Assembly (NCBI GenBank): GCA_002726915.1
Contig: PBSY01000060.1
Span: 1-64,000, forward strand
From: Verrucomicrobiales bacterium
GTDB taxonomy: Bacteria; Verrucomicrobiota; Verrucomicrobiia; Verrucomicrobiales; DEV007
DNA: 64,000 nucleotides
Direction: 5' to 3'
The stretch's first letter is position 1. Every line of letters begins with the position of its first letter. The notes beneath the pieces were generated by a model. That model saw nothing but the letters and a program-made list of their open reading frames with translations, did not search any database and was not told the origin of the DNA. A program made the translations under genes and the position numbers. This document shows, in pieces, positions 56,482-64,000 of this stretch.

Positions 56482-58011
56482 ATGAAGCCGACTACCCTCT
56501 TGCTCTCCTGCCTCGCTTGTGTCCTATTCGCGTCAGCACAGGATTGGCCTCAAGGGGCAGGCCCCGACGGAAACCTTAGGGTAAAGAAGAAGGCGCCTAT
56601 TGTCTGGAGCGTGGCACGAAACGAAAACGTGAACTGGAAAATCACGCTTCCTGAGACAGGCCAGAACACTCCCACGATTTTCAACAACAAGGTCTTCTTT
56701 TCGACGTATCAACCTTTCGATAGTGACGCCACGATCGGGTCCGATATCATTGCGTGGTGCTGCGACGAAAAAACCGGTAAAGTCATCTGGAAGAGGCCCA
56801 TCCCCGCCCGTTACAACCTCCGTCTTTCGGGCTGCTTCAGCGACAGCACATCTCCCCCAGCTGCAACTGATGGACAATATGTGGTTTTCGTCAACGCCTC
56901 AGGTGCTATCGAGTGCTTCACTTTGGATGGCAAACCCGTCTGGAGACAAGAATTCCTCAGTGTCGGCCGCACACTGCCATTTATTCACGACGGCAAATTT
57001 GTTTTCACCCGTCAACACTACCCGCCCGATTCCAGTGGCAAGTTCCCCCATAAATACAAGGACTCTGCGAGGGAGATGTGGACCCAACTTCAGGCGCTCA
57101 ACCTGAAAACTGGCAAAATCATGTGGACTACTGACTGCGGCGTCAACATGGGCATGGCGATGCTGCCGCAGAAACTAAAGAGCGGCCGGGATGTTATTGT
57201 GACAGGCCGCGGTGGAGGCCACGGCCCACCCGAAAAACCGCTCGGCATCTCTCTCGTTGATCTGGCCGACGGCTCCACTCTCTGGACGCTCCCCCTCGAC
57301 AATTTTAATGCCACCCAGACCTTCGGGATCCGCGATGATCTGGTTCACTTTTTCTATGGAACCAACCACCTTTCTGTTGATTGCCACACCGGCGAGATCA
57401 CTAGGAAGACTTCTATATCCGAAAATGTCTCTGTGCGAGTCTGGAACAACGGCCATCGCATCACCTCTGTGAAATCCCCTGGCAAAAGCGGGCGGGGTCG
57501 CAACATCACCCAAACCTCAAACTTGCTGGTTGGACCTTGGCACTACTTCCGACACTACAAGCTCCCCTGGCTCGGCCGCGTCAATGTCGACAGCGGTAGC
57601 ATCAATTATCTCGAACTCCCGCTTCAACTATCCCGTGTGCCGGGAGAAGATGACATTCTCCTTTGGCACGACCCTGAAAGTCCTAAAATGGAATCGCAAA
57701 CCATTGTCCCCAACGAAATGAAAAACTCCCGCGGCCTGGTTGTCTTTGACGATAAGCGTTCCACCGGCAACGGTTGGGGACACATCGGGTCACCTTCCCC
57801 CTCCGTTGCCGGAAAATACCTCTACCTACCCACGATGACAGGCACGGTTTATGTCATCGACTGGAACGCCGAGACTCTTGATGAAACTGCCGTGATCGCG
57901 ATCAACGACCTCGGGCCGGCAGGCCGGTCTTATCAGCGTGGCTCCCTTTCTTTCGCCAATGGAAAAATCTTTGCCCACACGATTCAGGAGTTGATCTGCA
58001 TCGGATACTAG
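56482..58011 (+). CDS. Secreted PQQ-like beta-propeller protein
   Basis: From ATG 56482 the 509-residue protein has a signal peptide (MKPTTLLLSCLACVLFASAQ) and opens DWPQGAGPDGNL, the common start of the PVC PQQ-like propellers. Later blades contain CCDEKTGKVIWKRPI, QALNLKTGKIMWTTD, SLVDLADGSTLWTLPL and VYVIDWNAETLDETAV. It lies inside the sulfatase run, 33 bp before the next sulfatase start, so it is probably expressed with them and may bind the polymer or act as a scaffold. The extension to 56443 was not used. Confidence 0.88.
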   Translation: MKPTTLLLSCLACVLFASAQDWPQGAGPDGNLRVKKKAPIVWSVARNENVNWKITLPETGQNTPTIFNNKVFFSTYQPFDSDATIGSDIIAWCCDEKTGKVIWKRPIPARYNLRLSGCFSDSTSPPAATDGQYVVFVNASGAIECFTLDGKPVWRQEFLSVGRTLPFIHDGKFVFTRQHYPPDSSGKFPHKYKDSAREMWTQLQALNLKTGKIMWTTDCGVNMGMAMLPQKLKSGRDVIVTGRGGGHGPPEKPLGISLVDLADGSTLWTLPLDNFNATQTFGIRDDLVHFFYGTNHLSVDCHTGEITRKTSISENVSVRVWNNGHRITSVKSPGKSGRGRNITQTSNLLVGPWHYFRHYKLPWLGRVNVDSGSINYLELPLQLSRVPGEDDILLWHDPESPKMESQTIVPNEMKNSRGLVVFDDKRSTGNGWGHIGSPSPSVAGKYLYLPTMTGTVYVIDWNAETLDETAVIAINDLGPAGRSYQRGSLSFANGKIFAHTIQELICIGY

Positions 58012-58044
58012 TCTTACTCCTACCCTGAATCTCCCGCTCCCAGC

Positions 58045-59427
58045 ATGAAAATACTTCTTATTTCAGCCATCACGCTCGTCAATGCGATCACTTCGTATGC
58101 CGCCGAAAAAACGAACGTCATTTATATCCTCGCGGACGACCTCGGCTACGGCGACCTCGCCTGTTATGGCCAGGAAAAGCTCCCCACGCCCAATATCGAC
58201 CGCCTCGCCACTGAGGGGCTTCAGTTCACCAACCATTACTCCGGCAACACCGTCTGCACCCCCTCTCGCGCCGTGCTCATGACTGGGTTGCACTCCGGCC
58301 GTTGCTACGTTCGTGGCAATCTCAAAAGCGAAAACGGAGCTTCTCTCAAGCCTGAGTGGACGGTGCTTCCAGAGGTCTTTAAGGCCGCGGGCTACGCCAC
58401 CGGCGGTTTCGGCAAGTGGGGCCTTGGGCAGACCAATTCTGAAGGTGCGCCCAATCCACTCACTCACGGCTTCGACACCTACGCCGGCTGGAAAAGCCAG
58501 ATGATAGCGCACACCTACTACCCCTCGTCCTGGGTAGTCGATGGAGAAGAACTTCTCCTCGACGGCGAAACCTACGTGCACGACCTCATCATGCAGAAGG
58601 CCTTCGACTTCATAAAAGAGAACGGTAAATCTGGCGCACCTTTCTTCTGCTACATACCTACCGGCGTTCCGCATGCCGCGATGCAGGCTCCTGCCGAGCT
58701 TCACGAAAAGTGGCGCAAAAAGTTTCCTGAGTTTGACAACAAGATTGGCAAATACGGCGCCGGTCCCGACGAAGAATGCCCTGACGTCCAGAATCCCATC
58801 GCCGGCTACGCAGCCATGATGGAAAATCTCGACAACCAAGTCGGGCATATTCTCGACCTTCTCAAAGAAATGGGCATTGACGAGCACACGCTCGTCATGT
58901 TCTCAAGTGACAACGGCGCGCATAAAGAAGGCGGGCACGACCCTAACTTCTGGAACTCCACCGGCTCGCTTCGTGGCCACAAGCGTGACATGCACGAAGG
59001 CGGTATCCGCACGCCCATGCTAGCTCGCTGGCCCGGTAGCATTGAAGCAGGAACCACGACCGATCACCTCAGTTGCTTTCAGGATATTCTCCCTACCGCC
59101 GCTGAGATCGTGGGCCAGCCAGCCCCCGAAGGCATCGATGGCGTATCCTTTCTTGCCACTCTCACCGGCAAAGGCAACCAACCCTCCCACGACTACCTTT
59201 ACTGGGAATTCTGCAAAGGTGAGAATCAAGATATCTTCTCCCAAGCCGTTCGCCAAGGTCAGTGGAAAGCCTACGTGCAGGCCAAAAAGCCAATCGAACT
59301 CTACGACCTCGAAAAGGACCCCTACGAAGAGAACGATCTCGCGGCTTCCATGCCCGAGAGAGTCAAAGAGATGAAAAAGATTATTGCCGAAGCACATCAC
59401 CCACTCCCGACACAAAAGAAAAACTGA
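58045..59427 (+). CDS. Secreted arylsulfatase
   Basis: The 460-residue protein has a signal peptide (ILLISAITLVNAITSYAA), IYILADDLGYGD with Asp 31-32, the C-T-P-S-R signature at 71-75, and GGFGKWGLGQTN (GKWGLG variant). It has MFSSDNGAHKEGGHDPNFWN and HKRDMHEGGIRTPMLARW. This branch resembles the S1_16-type arylsulfatases often found in PVC clusters. It lies 33 bp after the propeller gene and is followed by a hairpin before the next sulfatase. Confidence 0.94.
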   Translation: MKILLISAITLVNAITSYAAEKTNVIYILADDLGYGDLACYGQEKLPTPNIDRLATEGLQFTNHYSGNTVCTPSRAVLMTGLHSGRCYVRGNLKSENGASLKPEWTVLPEVFKAAGYATGGFGKWGLGQTNSEGAPNPLTHGFDTYAGWKSQMIAHTYYPSSWVVDGEELLLDGETYVHDLIMQKAFDFIKENGKSGAPFFCYIPTGVPHAAMQAPAELHEKWRKKFPEFDNKIGKYGAGPDEECPDVQNPIAGYAAMMENLDNQVGHILDLLKEMGIDEHTLVMFSSDNGAHKEGGHDPNFWNSTGSLRGHKRDMHEGGIRTPMLARWPGSIEAGTTTDHLSCFQDILPTAAEIVGQPAPEGIDGVSFLATLTGKGNQPSHDYLYWEFCKGENQDIFSQAVRQGQWKAYVQAKKPIELYDLEKDPYEENDLAASMPERVKEMKKIIAEAHHPLPTQKKN

Positions 59428-59442
59428 TATCCACGAAAAAAT

Positions 59443-59469
59443 GGAGGGTGGTGGTCCACCCCTCTTTTT
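59443..59469 (+). terminator. Terminator-like hairpin directly before the next sulfatase start
   Basis: GGGTGG (59446-59451) pairs with CCACCC (59456-59461) around a TGGT loop, and GGA (59443-59445) can pair with TCT (59463-59465) across a bulged C. Five T residues follow (59465-59469). The ATG of the next gene is at 59473, 4 nt later. It could end the upstream transcript or attenuate the next gene; the only Shine-Dalgarno-like GGAGG nearby is in its left arm. Confidence 0.6.
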
Positions 59470-59472
59470 ATC

Positions 59473-60966
59473 ATGCTCCCACTTCGCCTCCTCTCGTCTC
59501 TTCTCTGCATCCCATGGCTGCTCATCACGGCCACAGCAGCTGACAAGCCCAACATCGTCGTTTTTCTAGTCGACGACATGGGGCTAATGGACACCTCTGT
59601 CCCTTTCCTCACAGACAAAGACGGCAACCCTGAAATTCATCCGCTCAACGAGCTCTACCGAACTCCGGGCATGGAGCGACTCGCAGCGACCGGTATCCGC
59701 TTTAGTCAGTTCTACGCCATGAGCGTTTGTTCACCGACGCGAGCGTCCATCATGAACGGCCAGACCTCAGCACGTCACACCACGACCCAATTCATCAAAC
59801 CCGAATCCAAAAATACCGGCACGCTCGGGCCCCAAGCTTGGAAGTGGAAAGGCTTTGTCGAAGGCGATGTCACCCTGCCCAGCCTTCTGCGCGAAGTGGG
59901 CTACCGAACCATTCACGCCGGCAAGGCTCATTTCGGTCCGAACGACTCCTACGCCAGCGATCCCACCAACATCGGATTTGATATCAACATCGGCGGTTGC
60001 GCCTACGGCCAGCCCGGCAGCTACTATGGCAGCGATCATTTCGGCTGGGCAAAGAAGGGCCGCGAAAAGCGTGCGGTACCCGGACTCGAAAAATATCACG
60101 GCCAGAACATCTTCCTGACCGAAGCGCTCACCCTCGAAATCAATGAAGCCATCAGCGCTGCCGTGAAAGAGGAAAAGCCCTTCTTTGCTTACATGTCTCA
60201 TTACGCGGTGCACACCCCTTTTCAAAGCGACGAGCGTTTTGCCGCTAACTACACAAACGTTGAAAAGAAGAGCCTCGCTGCCTACGCCACCTTGATCGAA
60301 GGCATGGACAAATCACTCAATGATATGCTAGACCATCTCGAGAAAATCGGAGTTGCCGAAAACACAATCGTCATTTTCCTGGGAGACAACGGTAGCGATG
60401 CCCCTGCTGGCGGCACCCACGATATCGCAAGTTCCGCTCCCCTCAGAGCCAAGAAAGGCACCCACTACGAAGGCGGCATGCGGGTGCCCTTTATCGCGTC
60501 TTGGGCCAAGCCCGATCCTGACAATACCTTCCAGAAAGAACGGCCTATTCCTTGCGGTGTCATCAATACGACCGACATAGGCGTGGCTTACGATGTATTC
60601 ACCACCGTTCTCGACGTCGCTGGAGGCGATTACGGAGAGCATGTCGTCGACGGCATTGACCTGAGCCCAATTTTCACCTCCGCCAAAGGCTCAACCGCCA
60701 ACCGAGAGTTTCTGATGCACTTTCCCCACAGTCATCGAAGTTCTTACTTCACCGCTTTTCGCAAAGGAGATTGGAAGCTGATATATCATTATGATCAAAA
60801 CTCAGGCCCGAGCGACGACAAAATCGAACTTTTTAATCTCGCAGCAGATCGCGACGAGTCCGCTAACCTCGCCTCCTCAAATCCCGAGAAACTTCGGGAA
60901 ATGATAAACGCCATGAATGCGTCACTGGAAAAGGCCGATGCCCAGTTGCCTGTTAGTGGAAAGTGA
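59473..60966 (+). CDS. Secreted sulfatase, S1-type
   Basis: The 497-residue protein has a signal peptide (LLSSLLCIPWLLITATAA), IVVFLVDDMGLMD with Asp 34-35, and the C-S-P-T-R signature at 86-90. GYRTIHAGKAHFGPND replaces the usual GKWHLG with GKAHFG, which marks a divergent branch. EGGMRVPFIASWAKPD is the later core motif. It starts 45 bp after the previous sulfatase stop, right behind a hairpin, and its stop overlaps the frame of the next gene. It may act on a different linkage than the previous enzyme. Confidence 0.93.
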   Translation: MLPLRLLSSLLCIPWLLITATAADKPNIVVFLVDDMGLMDTSVPFLTDKDGNPEIHPLNELYRTPGMERLAATGIRFSQFYAMSVCSPTRASIMNGQTSARHTTTQFIKPESKNTGTLGPQAWKWKGFVEGDVTLPSLLREVGYRTIHAGKAHFGPNDSYASDPTNIGFDINIGGCAYGQPGSYYGSDHFGWAKKGREKRAVPGLEKYHGQNIFLTEALTLEINEAISAAVKEEKPFFAYMSHYAVHTPFQSDERFAANYTNVEKKSLAAYATLIEGMDKSLNDMLDHLEKIGVAENTIVIFLGDNGSDAPAGGTHDIASSAPLRAKKGTHYEGGMRVPFIASWAKPDPDNTFQKERPIPCGVINTTDIGVAYDVFTTVLDVAGGDYGEHVVDGIDLSPIFTSAKGSTANREFLMHFPHSHRSSYFTAFRKGDWKLIYHYDQNSGPSDDKIELFNLAADRDESANLASSNPEKLREMINAMNASLEKADAQLPVSGK

Positions 60967-60989
60967 CAGAGTCTAATGACCAAGTTCCG

Positions 60990-61646
60990 ATGCGTCTCAT
61001 CCGTTTAACTACCTTCCTATCATTTTTCCTTCTGGTATCACCCAGAGCGTCCGAGGAGTTGCCGCAACCGGTCACCGACACCGACTTTGACTCCCTCTCG
61101 GTGCTTTCCCCATTTTCTAGACCTATTGATCTCTCAGAAACACTGTCCCTGACCGGCTTTGCCCGCATTGGTGAACAGAATTTAATCACGCTGATGGATC
61201 AGGATTCCGAGAAGAGTCACATCGTTTCTAGGAAGGCCAACGATGAAGGCTGGAAGCTGGTCGAAGTGTCCGCCGGCGTCGACTACGCTTCGGAAAGCAC
61301 CTTTGCTAACATTGCCGTTCCCGGTGGCGAAATCGTAGAGTTGCGCTTCGACGGGGAACGCCTTGAGGCCGATAGCATGCGGAAGCGGGCCGCAGGAGTG
61401 AATGGAGGCTTCGGCCGCGATTCTCGACCTCCTCCGTCCAAAGAGGAACGCGAGAAATGGGGGAAGTATATTAAGTCCCGCATGAGCAAACTGACGGATG
61501 CTCAGCGCAAGGAAATCGGGCAGCGTATGGGGCAACGCATGAAAGAAATCGGCGGCAAGCTGAGCGATCGACAAAAAGGCGATGTTTTTATGCGGATAAT
61601 CGATGATGTCGACAAGCAGGGATCGAGTGCTCCTCGGCCGAGATAA
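60990..61646 (+). CDS. Secreted helical protein, unknown function
   Basis: From ATG 60990 the 218-residue protein has a signal peptide (MRLIRLTTFLSFFLLVSPRA), a beta-rich middle (SLTGFARIGEQNLITLMDQD, GWKLVEVSAGVDY, GGEIVELRFDGERL), and a charged helical C-terminus (SKEEREKWGKYIKSRMSKLT, AQRKEIGQRMGQRMKEI). No known domain was recognised. It starts 23 bp after the previous sulfatase stop and is probably the last gene of the sulfatase run. An in-frame GTG at 60963 overlaps that sulfatase and was rejected. Confidence 0.7.
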   Translation: MRLIRLTTFLSFFLLVSPRASEELPQPVTDTDFDSLSVLSPFSRPIDLSETLSLTGFARIGEQNLITLMDQDSEKSHIVSRKANDEGWKLVEVSAGVDYASESTFANIAVPGGEIVELRFDGERLEADSMRKRAAGVNGGFGRDSRPPPSKEEREKWGKYIKSRMSKLTDAQRKEIGQRMGQRMKEIGGKLSDRQKGDVFMRIIDDVDKQGSSAPRPR

Positions 61647-61880
61647 GTTTAGCGATCAGGTCGAAGATCGCGACTGATCCGCACATCGAGTTTTTAGATC
61701 AAAAGGTTTTGAGCGGTTTCCAACGGGTCTTCAGTGGACTGGTGCCGCCCTCAGATCTAGCTGCTCTTCTCAGAGTCCCGAAGAGACTGTGCACACCATT
61801 TGCTAACCACGGAATCATAAACGCGGTCAAAGTTATTGCGAGAATGATCAAGCCCTATTTAATTTGAGGATCCAGCTAAA

Positions 61881-62822
61881 ATGACACGTCAGCAAAGGAT
61901 ACACGCCTCACTCGCCGCGGTCGCTTAGGTAGCGCGGAAATATGGCGATGCCGGTGACGCTCACGATTATGTGCAGACGCTTCTGGTGGCAAGGTCACTC
62001 ATCGAGAATCAGGGATTCCATCAGCGAGATCTTGTCTCACGCTATCGGGCAAATCCTGAGTATCGGCTCCGCGGCAGGAAACTTCATCCAGGAGGAATAA
62101 CCCCCAACTATCACGGGCAGCTTTCAAAATTATTACTCAGTAATGATCCCGACTACGTCGCAGGTGATGGCGTTTCAGATGGATCAGCAATGAAGGTCAC
62201 GGCTATTGCAGGGGCTTACGCGGATTCATTTTTTGACCTGGTCGATTTCACCGATCGGATCACCCAGGTAACACATTCGAGCGTCGAAGCACGGCTTGCT
62301 GCAGTGATAGTAGCCTTGCGACTAAGACAGGTTTTGATCGGTCGGGAGGCCGAAGGCATTAAATGGGTGGCAGATGAACTCGAGCGAGCCGGGCAGCACC
62401 TTAATTTCGGCGACCAAAGCTCGTTTTTCCTTGATCGCTTAAAAACTGCCGCTGAAGTGTGTCGTCAGACCCGAGAATCGAGAAAGGAGCAAACAAAAAC
62501 TTCGGCTGATGTGCTCGCCGCACTTGCTCGTAAAGTCGGTATCGAACACCTAGCCTGGACCACGCCTATCTCGGCTGTTTGCTGGAGCTACGAAAACTCT
62601 TCTGTATTTCGTAGGGGTTGGTTCAAAAAAGGCACGGAACACCTAATAATCCCCGGAAGTATTAAGGAAAGGAAATGCGAGTTGCGAGGTGATTCGATCG
62701 AGGAGAGTCTTCACCTTGAAAACGTCGAACACCTCAGACGTATCGGCGAACTGGAAGGCTTCGAATCCTCGCATGGTCACCACTGGCGCCAGTCTCTCAA
62801 CACGGACACTTTTTTTCTATAA
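61881..62822 (+). pseudogene. Decayed ADP-ribosylglycohydrolase (DraG/ARH family)
   Basis: From an ATG at 61881 the frame reads MTRQQRIHASLAAVA, then a TAG at about 61926-61928, then VARKYGDAGDAHDYVQTLLV and on to 62822. The ARH signatures are visible after the stop: YVQTLLVARSLIENQGFHQR corresponds to the DDTQ...aesLie region, GDGVSDGSAMKVTAIAGAYA to the G-x-G-x-AMRvaP motif, and TDRITQVTHSSVEARLAAV to the iTH...A motif. The first GallGdalGdalG segment is reduced, the Asp pair before Thr is missing, and the C-terminal GGDTDT metal site is not seen. An intact shorter protein from 61971 is possible, but catalysis would be lost. ARH enzymes remove ADP-ribose from proteins. Confidence 0.6.
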
Positions 62823-63134
62823 CTGCAAGTATTGTTGCAGCGAGAGACGGTCTTAGACCGATCTCGCTTGGCACCAAGTGGGCGACCTCGACGTTTGGAG
62901 ACCCCTTGGCCACAATATCAGCCCAGCTCACCACTTTACATGGCAACACGGCAGAAACTTTGGACTCATTTCCAAAATAATTAGCCCTGTTTCTTCCTGG
63001 CTGATCCGTATTACCGAAAAAATTCTTCAGAAAAATCTACATGATTTAGAATCCAAGAATTCCTAAATCTAACGGTAAGAATTACGCTAAATTATCGCCT
63101 TGCCCGTATCAGCCTCCTCACTATTCTCTCCCCC
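62823..63134. other. Intergenic region with a strong hairpin
   Basis: This 312-bp gap follows the ARH remnant. It holds a hairpin at 62840-62867 (GCGAGA and CGGTC against GACCG and TCTCGC with a small internal loop) without a T-tract. A frame at 62878-63066 shows no recognisable domain. The last 70 bp should hold the promoter of the NHL-like gene. Confidence 0.45.
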
Positions 63135-64000
63135 ATGAAGTGCACTCCTCTCTCTCTCATCGCTCTCCTTTTTCTGACGCTTCCAGTTCAGGCTGAATCG
63201 TACATTCATGTTCCTGGCTGGCTCAAACCACCCGCTGACAGGGAGCACATCGGCAATCTCCATGGTGAAGTCGACGTTGACTCCAAAGGCATGATTTACC
63301 TTAGTGTCGAGGGGAATAACGGCTCGCTTCAGGGTTTTAGGCCAGACGGCAGCTACTCTCATTCGGTCCCTAACATGCCAATGACCCTGCACGGTTTTGT
63401 AATCAAAGATGATTTTATTTACGCTTCCGTTCTTGGAGAAGGAAAAGTTATCAAGGCAACCCTTGATGGCAAAATCGTCTTAGAGATTCCTCAAGGTGCT
63501 TTCCCAAAAGAAAATTTTGGCCCAAAGGGACTCAGGCTGACATCGGTCGATGTAGCTCCCAACGGTGACATCTTCGTCGTGGATGGATACGGCATCGACT
63601 GGATCTACGTGTTCGATTTCGAAGGTAATCTTAAGCATTCATTTGGCGGGCGCGATGAGCCCTACAACCTTAATAACTGCCACAAGATCTTCATCGATCC
63701 TCGCTATGATGAGCCTCGCATTCTCTGCTGTGACCGCGTTAATCTACGCCTTCTTCACCTCACCCTTGATGGCAAGGTGATTGGAGAATATGCCACCGGT
63801 TTGCGGCGTCCATCCTCTGCCTCTTTCCATGGTGACCTCGTCGTAATCGCGGAGATCGCTGGACGTGTCGCCGTTCTCGATAAAGAGGGCAATATTGTCT
63901 CGCAACTTGGAACTAACGATACTCCCAGCGAGATCAACACATCAAAAACCACCCCAGAACAGTGGAAGGAAGGGGTGGTGACTTCCCCTCATGGTGTCGC
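63135..64000 (+). CDS. Secreted NHL/six-bladed beta-propeller protein (3' end outside window)
   Basis: The frame from ATG 63135 is open to the window edge (288 codons visible). It has a signal peptide (MKCTPLSLIALLFLTLPVQA) and then propeller blades: HGEVDVDSKGMIYLSVEGNN, LTSVDVAPNGDIFVVDGYGI, WIYVFDFEGNLKHSFGG, and LHLTLDGKVIGEYATGLRRP. The AxxPDGDIFVVDGYG-type lines are characteristic of NHL repeats and of the 6-bladed peptidylglycine-lyase-like proteins of PVC genomes. The role is unknown; binding or lyase activity cannot be told apart here. It is co-directional with the sulfatase run but separated by the ARH remnant. Confidence 0.88.
   Translation, partial: MKCTPLSLIALLFLTLPVQAESYIHVPGWLKPPADREHIGNLHGEVDVDSKGMIYLSVEGNNGSLQGFRPDGSYSHSVPNMPMTLHGFVIKDDFIYASVLGEGKVIKATLDGKIVLEIPQGAFPKENFGPKGLRLTSVDVAPNGDIFVVDGYGIDWIYVFDFEGNLKHSFGGRDEPYNLNNCHKIFIDPRYDEPRILCCDRVNLRLLHLTLDGKVIGEYATGLRRPSSASFHGDLVVIAEIAGRVAVLDKEGNIVSQLGTNDTPSEINTSKTTPEQWKEGVVTSPHGV

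Noticed and set aside
62878-63066. 62-residue frame after the ARH remnant
   Set aside because: No recognised motif; it starts with GTG and has no supporting context.
1-64000. tRNA genes, CRISPR arrays, insertion sequences and phage genes
   Set aside because: A visual scan of intergenic regions for T-loop motifs, regularly spaced repeats, transposase motifs and terminal inverted repeats found nothing convincing.

Overview
The window reads as a chromosomal segment of a Gram-negative member of the PVC superphylum, most likely a marine Verrucomicrobiota. The evidence is the combination of seven secreted Cys-type sulfatases, a PSCyt1/DUF1549/LamG/DUF1553 protein followed by a Tat-exported DUF1501 protein, an SHD1-like domain, PQQ-type and NHL-type beta-propellers, Hanks-type kinases with long C-terminal sensor regions, a GFT-type prepilin-like protein, and an LPS export operon. 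No rRNA, tRNA, CRISPR array, insertion sequence or phage gene was recognised.

Left part (1-33 kb) is mostly housekeeping. It opens with a decayed ankyrin gene and a two-gene operon resembling the MnmL/MnmM tRNA wobble-uridine modification pair. Next come a sulfatase, a small c-type cytochrome with an SHD1-like tail, a double GNAT protein, FabG, a ClpX-like unfoldase without the zinc domain, and a membrane kinase. An envelope operon follows: kdsA, lptC-like, lptA-like, lptB, hpf and an LD-carboxypeptidase. Then a quinone-oxidoreductase-like gene with polX, a second kinase, a pseudogene, a GspL/PilO-like pair, prfB with an intact +1 programmed frameshift, a short recO, two propeller proteins, a SOUL protein, folB, a DciA-like gene, a ferredoxin with a clear terminator, and metY.

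Middle part (33-48 kb) carries a PhoX-like DUF839 protein, a prepilin-like protein, a long sulfatase, a CorC/CNNM transporter, a cysteine-rich DUF3109-like protein and a PAS-AraC regulator. The regulator is divergent from the cytochrome/DUF1549/DUF1553-DUF1501 operon, which suggests local control. A sulfatase closes this part.

Right part (48-64 kb) is a sulfate-metabolism neighbourhood. A membrane glycosyltransferase of the ceramide-glucosyltransferase type sits next to a sulfotransferase. These are followed by a sulfatase, a small coiled-coil/OB-fold secreted protein, an ABC-F ATPase (uup), and a co-directional run of sulfatase, PQQ propeller, sulfatase, sulfatase and a helical secreted protein. 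After this lie a decayed ADP-ribosylglycohydrolase and an NHL-type propeller running off the right edge. The picture is a heterotroph that degrades sulfated polysaccharides and may also make a sulfated glycolipid. At least three genes show decay, so the region is losing genes. Function calls rest on motif recognition alone; no database search was run.
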